The position numbers were made by a program, and so were the translations under genes. A stretch of DNA of 64,000 nucleotides from Vanilla planifolia (taxonomy: Eukaryota > Streptophyta > Magnoliopsida > Asparagales > Orchidaceae), in assembly GCA_023846275.1 (NCBI GenBank), contig CM043865.1, positions 30,795,912 to 30,859,911 of the forward strand, read 5' to 3'. Positions 1-14,751 of the stretch are shown piece after piece (positions within the stretch are counted from its first letter, which is position 1; each line of letters begins with the position of its first letter). The notes under the pieces are model-generated. The model was not told the origin of the DNA. It saw nothing but the letters and a program-made list of their open reading frames with translations, and ran no database searches.

Positions 1-2915
1 TTGATGTTAAAATATTAACAAGTATATTTTAGAAGAAAAGCTATACATAAATTGCCATCAGAGACGTCAATAAAGCATGATAAAGAAAGGTGATGTTATG
101 GGAGGTCTTTGGTTGGAGACTTAGGGTTTCCTCATAATTTAACTTAAATTATAAATTGTTTGCTATAGGTTGCTCTTCTAGTACTAACTTATCACTTGAA
201 CCTGCAATTGTTCAATTATAAGTGGTCAATCTTCACTATGGCACCTTTCTCAAACATGCAAACCTTCAACGTGAAATTTTAGTTTCCTTATGTTTCACCT
301 TATCGGTCAACTCTCCAAGCCTTCAAGAGTTAAAGATTGACCTCCTTAATATCACTTCATTGTTTAAGGATCCAAGCTTTTAAGGGTCGTAGGGTAGGAA
401 ATTAATTACTTTGTTGTCATCTCACGATTCAAACTTGCAAGCCTTCAAATACAAGAAGTTTGCACCCATAATTCTAGCTGATTACTCAAGTACATGACCC
501 TTTTGGTATGAGAGACTGTTTCCTTGGTGCACCTTAATATTAGTAATACTTCACCATCTTAGTCATCAACCCTCAAGCATAAGGGATCATCCTCCATGTT
601 GTCACATCAACTCCTAAGCTCATGAGCCTATAAGTTAAGGGGTCCATTTTTTGTAGTTATTACATTGCCCAAGCCTTATAAATGTGGCTTTAGCCAACTT
701 TGAGACGTGCTTTCAAATGGATGTCTTTATGGCATCAACTCCACTCATTTTTAGAAAGTTCAGGAATCATCTATTTATGGGATTTATAATCAAAATAATT
801 ATTCTAGGTGACACCAACTAATCACACGCAAAAGTTCAAGTACCGCTGTCAAGTCTTTGAGGATCTTGTCATTAGATATCTAAATGGCATTAACTTTACA
901 ACAACAAAAATTCCATTACTATACTTTTAAAATGGCTTATTGCAACATTGGCTTAGCTCATTCTAGAAGTTCTATGTGGCATTATCTAAAGAGTTTTTAG
1001 TGAAACGCATAACCTCAATTATAGTGGGGCTGCCTGCATGTCAAAGGTCCAGGTAAAACTAGCTAAGGAGCTCATGGTAACAAGCTTTACCTCCATGTAA
1101 TGTCTTCGACACAACTAAAATAACTTTTGGACTTGTTGCACAAACCCAATCAATTAATAGTTATCATGCATCTTATATGTTGTTTTGCTTCACGAAGGTT
1201 GCATCTAGGAAAATCATCAATGCTTTTTGTTACTCTATCAATCCTCTACCTTTTATGGCTTTACATAGGGCTAAAACAAGTTTAGAGTGGATTTTTGGCA
1301 TTTCTCACAAATTTTTACACTAATAAGAACATTTTGGCCTTCATCCACATGCCTCATATATAACTATTTAAGTAGATTACCATCAATTTGTGACTTGAGA
1401 TTTTATCTTTGGCATTGAATATTGCTTCTCTTTCAAGGAGAGTACTTAGTTCCCAAGCTCCTAACTTGCCATGACATAATTTTACACCTTTTTCTTATTG
1501 GCTTGTATGTTGTTTTTTTCTTTTCCTATTTCATATACAAGTTTGATGTTATGAATTAGAGTTTAACCTCTTTGGGTGGTGTTAGTGATTGGAATTGGGT
1601 TGAAATCCCTGGGGATGGTGTATACGTAAACTTTGGACAAAGAACCCGGTTTAGCAGCAATGTCTAATTCCCTAGAATTGAAAACCATAGAAGCATTAGA
1701 TCTATCCTCTCACAATTTTGGAGGTATAGAGCCTTTGTCTTAATGTGTGAAGTGGAATGATATTCTAGTTGAGGAAGTGTACTGCATCTGTACAGATGGT
1801 TACTTCCCATACATTGGTATTTAAGTGAGTTATTGGTATAAGTCTATAAGGTAGATGGGAAGTCTACAACCTTAGGGACTGCAATACATATGTTAATCTA
1901 AACTTCATAGTTATTAAGCTTACTCCAAAGAAGCAGGACCACAAACTATCTAAGGCACAAAGTTGAAATCTCCTACTGCTGAAATTATTGTTTGTATCCA
2001 TTAAAAAACAAAACCAAGTTTAAAAGAATGTGATAGTTTATATATGCATGCACATCATTGATGCATGTTTGTTGTTTATTGGTGTATTTTCTACATAAAT
2101 ATGTTGTACAATCTCCGATTTAATCAAATGCTACTCAGCTGTAGGCATTGTTCGTGCAGCACCGCTGACTTAAATTCAATGCTCCATTTCCACTTGTGAA
2201 AGTTGGGTCACACTAGATAGTTTCTATTGTTTTGACCTTAACGGTAACACGGACTGATTAAAGGAAGTGAACTGCTACTTTCAAGCCATGGACTTCATTT
2301 TATTTCTTCAGAAGTTATCTTCTGCAGGTGCCTTGCACGTGTAATGTTATGGTACATAAGCATAGGATGGAAAAGGCTGTCTAATGGCTTTCCACAACAA
2401 GTTCAGTGGGAAGGGACCTTTTTTTGTTTTGTTGAAAATAGGATCAATTTTTGAATTATGGGATCTATTTACCAGTTTTTACAGGATCTTGTGTTGGTAG
2501 ATATAATGTGGAAATTTATGGTATAAGCTGAAATCATAGGAACTTGAAATCCTGATCCCTGGTGCAAAAAAGTAACCTAGTTCATTTAAGAAGGGGAAAT
2601 GGTTTCTTGCCAATTTAAAATAAGGCCATCTTCCATTTTGTGGATTTTTATGCTTTTTGGGCCTCTTTTCTGTCTTTTGATGGAATCAGGCCTTATACCA
2701 TCTAATGTAAATTTTTTGAATACGTGCCTGTTTTCTTAAATTTAGCATTTGTATGCTGTAGGACTTTTTATCTTTTTGTATGACATCTTTATCATTTCAT
2801 AAGTAGTTTCACTATTTCTTGTCCTTAAATTCCAGAGATAGGATTTTCTCTTTATGTGATAATGTTGATTCATGTCAAAGATACTAATTAAGGTTGCTTG
2901 TTGTGTTCTGCTTAG
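1..2915. other. Intronic AT-rich DNA, no exon recognised
   Basis: Presumed intron of the thioesterase gene, upstream of its first visible exon. I looked for the exon carrying the catalytic-serine motif and did not find one. No open frame of note and no repeat with clear ends. Confidence 0.5.
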
Positions 2916-2966
2916 GGAAATTTGATTGCTCGAGGGATAATCGAGTTTTGTGATGGAGCACCACCA
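2916..2966 (+). CDS. PPT1-like exon a (51 nt)
   Basis: Encodes [17 protein letters not shown]. It is bounded by a pyrimidine-rich acceptor ending ctgcttag and a gtaaga donor. In relatives this block directly follows the catalytic-serine elbow, so the previous exon should end in the G-x-S-x motif. No such exon is visible in bases 1-2915. Confidence 0.9.
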
Positions 2967-5900
2967 GTAAGAAAAAGTTATACTGGACATTTTATCATGA
3001 TTGTTTTCTTTTTGTTTAAGTGCTATTTATAGCACTTAAACCATTCATGTTGAATTAAAAAGAAAGAAAAATGTTTTGTCCAATGGTCACAGGAGAAGAA
3101 ATATTTAAGCATCCACAAGCTTGATGCATACACCATGCATTTGGAATGTTTGTTTGTATTGATTCTTTGGTGGATCATATCACAATGGCTTTATTTTATT
3201 TCGATTATATCCTATTAGACAATATATAAAAGGCTGAAAAAAATCCATACTCACAATGCCTTGCACGTTTTATTTGTAATTCCACTTGATTGCCTCCACT
3301 TTCTTGCCAGCTTAGTGGCCTACATTTATTGTTCTGTTTTTAGTTGTTTGCAAGTATTTTAGCGTAGATGGTTTTTATTAGGTTATAATAGTGCTGCTTC
3401 CTTCATTGGGCTGAATTGTAACCCCAGTCTGAACTCAAGTTTACTTCACATCTGCATTTTTTATCTTACACTTGTTCACCAACTTGAAGTTAGCTTTAGT
3501 ATGAGGAGTACTATAACTTTAGTTGTTGAACCTACTAGATGATATTGTAATTGAGATACGTATTGTATTAGCCAGTCTTCAAGTCATCCCACATAAATTC
3601 TTAGTCAAACAAGTGAAAGTTTAATTGGTAATGATGAGTTGTAATTCATTGTAGTTCACTTGGTTTTCGTATTCTGCGTCCCATCATTGATGTTGCTGTT
3701 CCCAGTGTCATTGTAGTATTACATCATGTCATTACTCTTTATGTGTGCTTCATTTATTATTTTTAACTCATATTTCAACATTCCGTGATTTAGGATTACT
3801 TGTCTAATTCATCAAATTCTCAAGGAACAAAGAGGAATTTAACTATTACTGGTTCTCGTGGCATATGTCTCATTCAACTCGCTTATGCCTTTATCCTCTC
3901 CCGTAGCCATCACCACCCTACCCGCAATAACATCAAAAACAATTTTTTTTAATTTTAATGTTGGTTCCTTTATTCTTAAATCTTAGTATTGCATCAACAA
4001 GATCTTATTCTCTAATTTTTCTTTGTAGATATAATTATTGTTTACTTCTAAAAGCTCACTTTAGAGAGTTTCAAAAACAATAACAAACATTAACTTTACT
4101 AAGTGGGATTGGCCCATGAATCTATTGATGCCATTTATGTTATTTGTTAACAACACTTTCTTGATATCAAAGAATGTTAAGTTTTTTCTAATGGTTGTTA
4201 TATTTTTTTTTATCTATTTCCTTCTTTATTTACAAGAACAATTTATATAACTCATATCTACTAATTGAGTATTAAGTAAAAAGTTTCAAAAACAATAACA
4301 AACATTAATTTCACTGAGTGGGGTTGGATCATGAATCTATTGATGCCATTTATGTTATTTGTTATCAACACTTTCTTGATATCAAAGAATGTTAAGTTTT
4401 TTCTATTAGTTGTTGTTGTTTTTTGTCCACTTCATTCTTTATTTACAAGAAAAATTTATATAACTCATATCTACCAATTTTATATTAACATACATATGTA
4501 AACTATATAAAATGACTCTTTTTAAGCTTATTTTTTATTGGTTCTAGGCTAACAGTTCCCAAGTATACTATCTAATCATGTCCTTTTGCGTATTGTTGTG
4601 TGGTCTTTTCAGCCTGGCTGTTCAATGGGTAGGATTGAGTCAGTTCAAATAGACTCGGGAACAGTCTTTCTTCTGTCCTGTACAATTTAATAAGGGAACC
4701 TCAGATTGACGATCAAACCGTTAACCTTGGTGTACATTATTAGGTTTAGCAATGAACGAGAGTTCAGTGGTTTTTTGTGGTTTTGGATTTACATCATCTC
4801 CTTAAAATTTGGCAACAACAAAAAAGGTTCTTGGTGACTGCAGTTCCATTTTTTCCCAAACCATACTATCTTGAATATTACATCATCCATTTAGGATTGC
4901 ATGCTATAATATTCTGCAGCAGTTATTTAATAAAAAATGCTATCAACAGGTTAAAAATTTTATCTCCTTGGGTGGCCCTCATGCTGGTACTGCCTCTGTA
5001 CCACTTTGTGGGGTAAGTGCCATTTTTCTTTTCTATTTTTGTTTTCTTTGCTAGTGTTTTTTTCTTTTTATTTTAATTTGTGTGCTAGCATGCATTTGGG
5101 AAATAAATAATAGAAGTGTAAATTGAGGGAATTCATCATTTGCCAAGGGTTGCCAGATTGTCCTCCGTAGATACAGGTAATGAATCCTACTTTTTTTTTG
5201 CTGTCCCATGAAAACGTCTGAGGTATTAAATTGAGGGAGGGCCTTAGCTGATTTAACTCCATAAGCTATTTTTTCAATCCTCATATAAGTGATAATGTGT
5301 TATCTGCTGGTATGAATTTCGTTTGGTCATGAAATGTTTTTTTTTCCATGACCAGTGCCATAGTCTAGCTTCATTTTTGTAAGTCTTCAGTAAGGATTGT
5401 CATCTTAACTTAGTATATGAATTTTAAGATGCATAATACTCTGCACTGACGACTATTACCTCTTTAAAGGAGCTGTACTTGAGATAAATGCATGAGACTT
5501 GTATAATGACATTGATGGCAAGGGGGTTATTAATGCAGCTTTTCCCTTGTTTAGGGACTGCTTTCATTTCAGGCCTCTAACCTTTGACATAGGTGGCCTC
5601 CTAGATATTTTCTTTTATGCCTGCCCTACCCCTTCCTACTTTATGCTGCCATATAGGCGTTGCAGTTTTTTGTCAAAGAAAATGTCATTATCATCATCTT
5701 ATCTTTATCTATATATCTTTTTTTTTTCTAATACTAACATTACTATTAATTTTATTGTTAAGCAGTCAGGAATTTTCTGTGTGATTGTGGATGCGCTGAT
5801 TAAAATGGAGATCTACAGTGACTATTTGCAGGTTTGTATTTCTATTCTGAGCTTCATAACTACTAGCAGTTAATTAGGGAATCTTATCTTGAAATGATTT

Positions 5901-8900
5901 ATAAGGATGCATTTATATATATATATATATTATCTTTAAATGTGGAAATTATGGTAGGCTCCACCATCAATCAGTGATTTACATCAATTTGAAAATGAAA
6001 TACATGAACTGGTCCTTTCACCAAAAGAGTAATTTATGTTGACATACTTGGTTTGAGCTATTTTGTCTGTTAATTTAAAAAATAACACATTATCTTGGTT
6101 GTTCACATGTAATCCATAGAAAAAGGGCCATAGCATAAAGACAGGAGCACAAAGAAATAGTTGAGACATGTAGGACCCGTTATATGATATGTTACTGACC
6201 CTTAAACCTAGTTGATTATCGATTGTGCCAGCAATATTGGTTGTTAATGATTATTTGTGGTGATTATTAATGAGATAGACTAGCACATTGACATCTGAAA
6301 TTCTACAACATGAGAATTCAATCCAATTAGCTTTTATTTTGGAATTTATAAAATTATAGATCCCAAGAGCCATCAGTCTATTGGGAAGCAATTAATCATT
6401 TTACTATTTTGGAAGTCAATCTATCACAAACTTGAAGCATTGAAGATGCTTCGCACCATTTATAACAGGAGATATTCTGTTAGAAGTAATGAGGTTAGTG
6501 GTAACAAGGAGTGAGAGAATAGCAATTACCTTGTAATTGAAAAAAGTGAAGTTCTTGATTTGGTGTTAGAGACATTATTTTAGTTTAGTTGCAACCCAAC
6601 AATAAGATAATGAAGTATTTCCAAGTGCATCATCAATGTGGTATTTTGCCATTTAGGTTTTCCATGATTTGTCTTTTTTTTCATCAATTCTCAAATTACT
6701 TGATCTTAAGAAATTTAATCAAAACATGTACTCAACTCAATGGCTATAAAGATTTCACCATTTTCTGGGTCAACACTGTCCATTTCTTTTTTAGGTGTTA
6801 TTAGATTGACTAACATTTCGGTTGTTTTGCTGAATTGCTTTTTCTTATCTGGTCAGGCTTGATCTTGTTAGAGTAGTGTTTCTACTTAATGCTGCATATG
6901 CTCCTAGTTGAAGAGTCTCGAACCAGAGGTAAAAGTTGTCTCATGTGACTAGGGGTTGGAGGGTTTTGAGTCATGGAAATAGAGTTGTATAGATTATTGG
7001 GTAAGGCTGCGAACAGTACATCTCATAGGTTTAGCCTTTTACGAGCTTTTGATTACTATGCTTGCTGTTGTATATTTTTGTTTGCAACCCAATGCGTTTG
7101 GACATTTTAAACTTGGCCAACGAACTATAAGATAACTGGATATATCTCAAGAATGCTCCCATGTGTAGAAAAAAAACCATGCAGCTTTGGAAATATTGTT
7201 TTTTTGTGGCAAAATTGAAAAGTTACATTTCCAATCTATGCTATAATTGTTGGTTAAGGGACATTTGTTAACAAGGTTCATTTTTCTTGGTATAAATTTA
7301 GAATTTCCTTAAGATGTCCCTGATTTTATTCTTTGGTTCTGACTATTAAAGATTTGAAATGCAGGAACACTTGGCTCCAAGTGGCTATATCAAAATTCCT
7401 ACTGTGAGTATGAAGTCTCAATTTTTGACTTGCACTGTTTGATACTTTGTGTGTTGGCATCACTCGCATCAGTTTTTGACTTTTAAAGAACTTTCATGTC
7501 TACAAAATACTCTAATTACATTTGTATATAACATTTCTTACCTACAAATGCTTGTTGTTATGAAGCAAAGATATTTATCTTCCAGTTGCCTGTAAAAAAG
7601 GCAATTTAAAGGTTAATTAACTTTCCAAAATTTTGTCCAGATATAAAGATAAGATTTACTTGTACCAAAAGTTTTTTTGGAGTCTCTATTATTGTATGAT
7701 TGATTGAATTTTTGTTGCTTCAGGTTGGATGAAATTGAGAAGACTTCTGTATTTATTATGTTTTCAAAATATTTTACTTAAGGTTGAAAGTAAGTTTAGG
7801 ATTTGTATTAATACCAACAAAATAGTATAATGTAGAATGCTGGTTTGTGAAATTCAAACATATAATAGAATAACTGTTGTAGGGATGAAGATGTTTAGAT
7901 GGATGAGTGATTAACTCAAAACATTTGATTAAAAATGAGCGTATTCAGGAAAAAGGTTAGTGTAGCATTGAGTAAGGGATAAGTTCAAGAAGTGTTGATC
8001 TAGTTTTTGCATGTTAATCTAAAGCTGCTTAATATCGATTTGTTGGAATCTTTTCATATGCTGTTGGAAGAGATGGACTCATAAGATGTGGCAAGAGATA
8101 ATTAGAAAGGACTTAAATGATTATAAAATGAGAATTGTAAATTGATAGAGTTCCATGATATTTAGAGGATTTGTCTAGTTAACCCAACTTAATGGGATTA
8201 ACGTTTGCTATTAATGTTATTGTTTGCAAAACTTGTGAATGATGTGTCACCATTTGGTTTTGACATTTGCTCGATAATTTAACCGGACATCATCTCACAC
8301 TTATGCACTTTTTATATATTGTATATGGTTTCATCCTAGCTGAATTTCTAAATTATGCTATTTCAAATTTCTACTATGGCCAATTTCAGAAAAGGTATTG
8401 GCTTTTTTTGCCCATTGTTAATGGAACAATTTGTTTACAGCAAAAAGGAGCACTGTATTAATATTTTTGCAAAAAAACTAACTTGATTTCATAATAAACA
8501 TTTTCTGTGTATTTGTTAAGACTCAGGATGGCTGAAAACATGTTAGTGTACTAATCATTGTGATTGTTTGTCACCCATGAACTTGAAATTTTGGGATGAA
8601 GATTGGTTCTAATACTTTGTAGCTAAACTCATTTAGTACCTTCTTTTGATAACACTTCCCACAAGATGATCTTGGAACTGATCGCTAGGACACCTTTAGG
8701 TGTTTCATGTGGTTTATGGCGTAGATGTGTTTGGTAACCTTACAAGAACATAGTTCAAGGGACATGTGAATCCCTTGATATGCTCACGTTGTTGTACTAT
8801 TGCTACATGATATTGGATTTAGTTGAAAGTTTCCATTTAAGCCAATTTTGTTGGTAATTAATGAGAATTTGGTTGGTAATTAATGAGTTATCACCTTGTT

Positions 8901-9828
8901 TTTTGGCTATTTGTATGCCCAATTTTAGTAAATCATCATTGCAGTAGAAAGCATTTTGCTTCTTGCTAATTGACTTGAATTAATTTGCTGTAGTGTGGTT
9001 ATTGCGTTGAGCTCGCTCTCATGGTGGGGGAATTATTAAAGCATTGACAATCTTGGGTTTAATGCCATGTCTAATATTTGAAAGTATATTGACACTTCAA
9101 GTGTCATTTCTCTAGAAGACAATATGCCTACACCCTTGGTGGTGAGATGGGACAATAAAATATAGTAAACTAAACCAATTCAAGGTAATCTTTTCATTTT
9201 TTGATGAAACAATTATAATCGATACAATTCCATTATTCTTTAAATTGTAAAGTATTGTATTCAAATTAATAATTTTCCTAACTTTAAAACTCACTCCTCC
9301 CCCATATTACAAGTGAAATAAAAAAAAGTAAAAAAATTACGAGTAAAGCAACCCAAGCAAGACTTATTATATTTACATCCATGTTAACACTTTTTCGTGT
9401 GTTCTCTATGAAATCAAGGAATAAGTTTATTATTGACTTAATAATCATAATAGAAACGAAGGAACAAAGTAAAAACAAATGGAATTCTTATTTATTATTA
9501 TTGATGAAACAATTTCATAAATTTATTTATAAATTTTTTTTATCTATTTTAGGTTTGTTGTTTTTATTCTATATAAAATAATTATTTATTATTATCTATC
9601 TTTAGAATATAATACAAGATCTATAGATAAGTTTTATTAGGTATTATTAATATGTAATATATATTTATATATCATATATGATATTTTTATTTTAGAATGC
9701 TTGTTTTTATTATTTATATTATTGTATTATATTGGTATTGCATATCTTCTTGATATTTTAGGTTTATTATTTTTATTTAATCTATTATTTATTATTATAT
9801 AATTTGTATAATTATGTATTATTTTAAC

Positions 9829-9868
<40 letters not shown>

Positions 9869-12800
9869 TATTTATGTTTATGTAATTTATGTATTATATG
9901 TTTAATATTTAAAAGTCAAATATCAATAATAAATATTTATTTTGATTTTGTTTTAGTATTACTGAAATATATATTATTTCTTATCTACTAATTACTTAGA
10001 ACTATTTCATGATTATAAATAAAATAGAAGAGAAGTAGAAAAGAAATATGATAGTTTTTAATGCGTTTCACAAGTTTTCAAAATCAAGTATTGACATGCC
10101 TAGTCCCTTGCCAAGGCTTTTCTGTTGTGGAACAAGAATTTGTGAAATTCAATTTTTCGGATTAAGAATTTTATGCCTTTTTTTGTGCACTAGGGGAAAC
10201 CTTGTAAAGGATTTGCAATCCCCTTCCATAGCACTCGGCCATGCTGCCAAATTTCATCTAAAAAGGATAAAAATTTCATATATGTTCTTCTATTTCTCTC
10301 CTCTTTTTTTTATTGAATTATTTGTTTATATTCTTTTCTTTGATTGATTGTATCTCTAGACACACATTGCTTAAAAACTTCCTTTTTTAAGATCTAGAAA
10401 GGGGAAAAGCTTCTTGACACTTGTTGTGACCATAAAATTTAGGCAAAATTAGAAGCATTTGCTCTTTACTTCATGAACTATATACTTTTTCTCTTTTCCT
10501 TTTTATCATACTTGAGTCTAACTCTTACTTTCCTTACTTTGAATTTGGGAACAATTTTGAAATTTGTATCTCTATTTAACCCATTTATGGATATAAAATT
10601 CAATTGATTTACTTCTAATGATGATAATTATGAACTTTCATTGTCATTTTTCATTGCAAAATTATGAAATTCATAATCAAATCAAATACTTATTAAATAT
10701 GTGTATGCAAATATTGAAATCCTTGTGCTTTAATTTTTCATTGCATATGAATCAATGATAGACATGATGATCAAGTGCGACCTGACATGTGTTGCACGAA
10801 ACTCAATTATAATAAATGATGTGTTATATAGATAATTAGATTGTTATGCTTGTATTGGGATGTATTATCTAAAGATTATTCTTATGACTAGGATGTGCAT
10901 AACTTAATTGTAACTTTATATAAATTATATTGCAAAATTGATAATTGTTTTTTGAACATTCAATTTTCAATTGCACACATTAAAAATACCTCTATGATGT
11001 TTCTAATTCTTTTGTTTTTATCTCATTCATAAAGTGTAGATTGAATCTTCAATTAATGGATTCCTTTTTTCTGATTTTATGTAACATCAATCATAAAATT
11101 TATAGGCAATATTATATTATCCTCCAAATAAATAAATAAACAAAATATGATCAATCTAATACATAATAAATAGAATAATGAAAAATAAAAAAATTAATTG
11201 GAAGTTAGTTCAGTTTTGATATTTGATAAATGACTCCATCAGCTTAGCATAAGTGACATAATTTGTTTGCCAAGAATGTTTTACCAATTTTCATTTGTTG
11301 TTAACATTTCTTTCTATTTGTACCTTGTCCAAATTCAAAGTTGCATAAAAAAATGCCCTCCATTTCTTTGTCTTGCTCTCATTTACATGTATGATATGTT
11401 ATATATGGATAGAGTTGGCTAAAAGTTTATGTGATTTGGTAAATAGAATATTGATTCTATCATTGCTATAAAGAGAAAACTTTAAATTCATATGCTATAG
11501 AATGGAAACGAGGGAATGTATACAATATCTAGATTTAGTTGTATAAAATTGGAAATATTTTTTTAGGTTCGTTAATCATGGCTTGATGGAAGAATTTATT
11601 AAGTTTCCAACAATTGAAGATAGAGATCAAGAAATTAAATTTCAATTATTTATAGAAACATATCAATTGGTAGAGCCCTTAAGAAAAGAAAAAGATATAA
11701 TGTATTAATCATACACATATTCTTCAAAATTATATGTTCTCATAACATTAATCTGAAAAACTAGTAGAAAAATGCAAGAACAAATCATTTTTATTGGAAA
11801 TATCCCTATGATGATTACTTTTGGAACCTCTATAATAAACGGAATATTTCAAATTGTGATAAACGAAATATTGTAAAGTCCTAGCATTTATTATTGTTCA
11901 AAATTAGAGCATGATAGAATTTTAGTCTATATCAACAATATGGTTTTGGATTTGGAGGGTAGGTTAGAATTAGAAATTGATCGAAAAGAAATGGTATGAG
12001 TCATGTAATTAAAAAACAAAAAATATCTATTCTAGTTCTATCATTAGGGTTGGATTCGAATATGAAATAAATTTTATATAATGTATGTTGCCCCAAAATT
12101 TTCTTTTCTTTCCAAAATTTTCAAGAGAAAAAAAGATTGGGTCAAAAGAAAATGTTATTTTGGAGTTTTATCAATATTACTTATGTAGAGGAGAATTTGG
12201 TATTTTCTGAGTCTTTATGTATGGAATTACAAAAGAAATTTTTTAAACAAAGATGTCATTTAGAAAAGATTGGTTAATGTTATATGAATCACAGACTCAA
12301 TTTTGATATATCTCAAATAATATATGATTGTTACCAGGAGTTCTATTGGTTGTTGTGGATCATTTGATTAGAATGAAGTTAGGTAAGAGTACACTTGACA
12401 ATATGTATCACTTGAAAATAAATATACTTGTTCTATGTTAGATTTATTATAGAATGAATTCATATTGGTTCTTGCTCATTTAGAAGTGCAATTTGAGGAA
12501 ATCTATTGGGATCAATCAAACAAATGGGTTCCAACTCCTCAAAATTTGGTAACTTTAACTTCTTGAATAACAAATGAATTCTTTTTTGGCTTATACCCCT
12601 TATCAATTAAACTAATACGTTGATGCAAGTTATTCATGCACAAAAATGGAGTTATTTGAGGCCTACGGATTGACAAGGCAAACTATTAATTTTCATATAT
12701 GGAAGCTAAACCGTTATAGAATATTTTATTATATAATATAAGGCTAATAGACTATAGATAAACTAAACTAAGTCAAGGAGTTAAGACTAGGTGTTATGAC

Positions 12801-14683
12801 TTTGCACAATAGAAGTAGGAGAACAAACCTATATTATGAGATAGGCTTTCAAAGGAAGCAACTCTAATCTTTATTGATCCAAACACTAAATAACTTGAGA
12901 TTGAAAATTAGAAATAACAGTCTTAATCTGAATTCTATTCACTAAAACAATTTCTTAAAGTAATAATACTATTGAAAAATGGGACTAGAAAGCCAATATA
13001 AGAGGAGAGACTAGTTGTAAAAATTTTATCTCAAGTGTACTACATAAAACAGTAGAAAACCTCTATGATTTTTTACTATACTTGCTCTTGCTTGTTTTAA
13101 AAGATCTTATTAACTTTAAAACATGGATCTACATTGGCCAAAAGACCAAGCAAATAATAACAAAAGCTTTATAGATACAAGTAGGCAAAACCCCATACAA
13201 ATTATCGGTCTAGATGAGCCTACAAATTATTATGTCAGAATACCTTACAAGGGGTAACCAAAAGATCAAATAAAAATCCAAATATAGAGTCTAACGATGG
13301 GACAAGGAAAACAAAGTGAAGCTCAAATTGCAATTTCTTATAACCCAAAAATTAGATCAAGAGACACTAAATTGGTGTGTGAAAAGTTTACGAAGAATAT
13401 TTAACTTTTCCTACAAAAAATTGAGCTTGAATAGCAAAGAAAAGATGTATGAATTGGCTTCTTTCTTTAGCCCATATATATTGATCAAATCCTATAAGAA
13501 TGAGATGATATTCAAGCATAAAATGTTTCTAAATGATTTGCAATTGATCATTTTTATTATTGTATGTCTGTATCTATTTTATAGCTTTTTAGAAGCTCTC
13601 CAATAGTTCCAAACACCCCTAATGACTATTTAGAAAATTCTAGATTTTGATTAAACTAGTTGTTAGTAAAATATATTAAATATACTGTATGTTACGCTTT
13701 AATTGTATTAGACGTATTGTGTACAGGAAATTCACGCACCGTATGCCACGCTATTATTGTTCTTTAACCCAAATGAACTAGACATATTATACGTTAATAT
13801 TAATCAACCCCATGCAATTCTTTATTTCAACTTTTTTTCTCTTAGTACATTGTATCTTCATTTGCATATTAGGTTACTTGAACAAGGTGTTTCATACATT
13901 AATATTAACGTACCATTTGAAAAGCTTGGGTCTCAGGTTTTTCACTCAGCATTTTTTACTCTCCTAAGTACTGAATCATTGAAGTAGACGTAGAATACGT
14001 TAATGTTAATATGTCATACCCAAGTCTTTGACTTGGTAACAAATGGTATTGCAACTCCATCATACTATATGTAAGCTTTCACATACTCTATGTTGGGTTG
14101 GCATACCATACATGAGGGTGTCACATATTGTATGTTATATTCATTTTTAGATATATTTATAATTATGCATTTAAAATATTATTAAAATAATTTGTGAATG
14201 TAATTTCATCTTTTAAGTTTCACAAAGGCAATTCTTAGAGTATGAAACTTTTGTGTGAATGCATGTCTTAACCTATCCTAAATGTAATAAGATATGTGGA
14301 AAATTATTTTGAAAAACTTTTAGTTGGAATTCTCACATGCTTAAAACCTTATCCTTTGTCCTTGTGTCTCAAAATTATTATCATAAATTTTACTATCTAA
14401 AAGCAAGTAATAAAAAACCCACAAATGCTTTACCAAGGTGTTCAAGTTCCATGTCTGGTGGTCGTTACGTTCTTACCAAACTTTTTATTCAAACACATAC
14501 TCTCCAAAATTGTTTACTTAAAAGCTTTGAGATGCATGATCTGAAAGTATTTAAAAAAAGTTTTAGTAAAAAGAATAGTTTTGTTGTCATCAAGTAAGTT
14601 ACACATGGACCAAGGATTTAATAATCTTTTGTTTTTGATTATGATAAAATTATTTGTTCGGAATGAAATTAAATGATGATAAA

Positions 14684-14751
<68 letters not shown>

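Noticed and set aside
1021-1052. 'atagtggggctg' followed by a gtaaaa donor-like site, as a candidate exon with the catalytic-serine motif of the thioesterase
   Set aside because: It translates to IVGL, but the next residues (PACQRS) do not match the required S-Q-G continuation, and the upstream residues do not fit the family.
13316-14597. Frames of 76-96 codons inside the left copia repeat
   Set aside because: Located in an LTR, no conserved motif, and disrupted in the right-hand copy.
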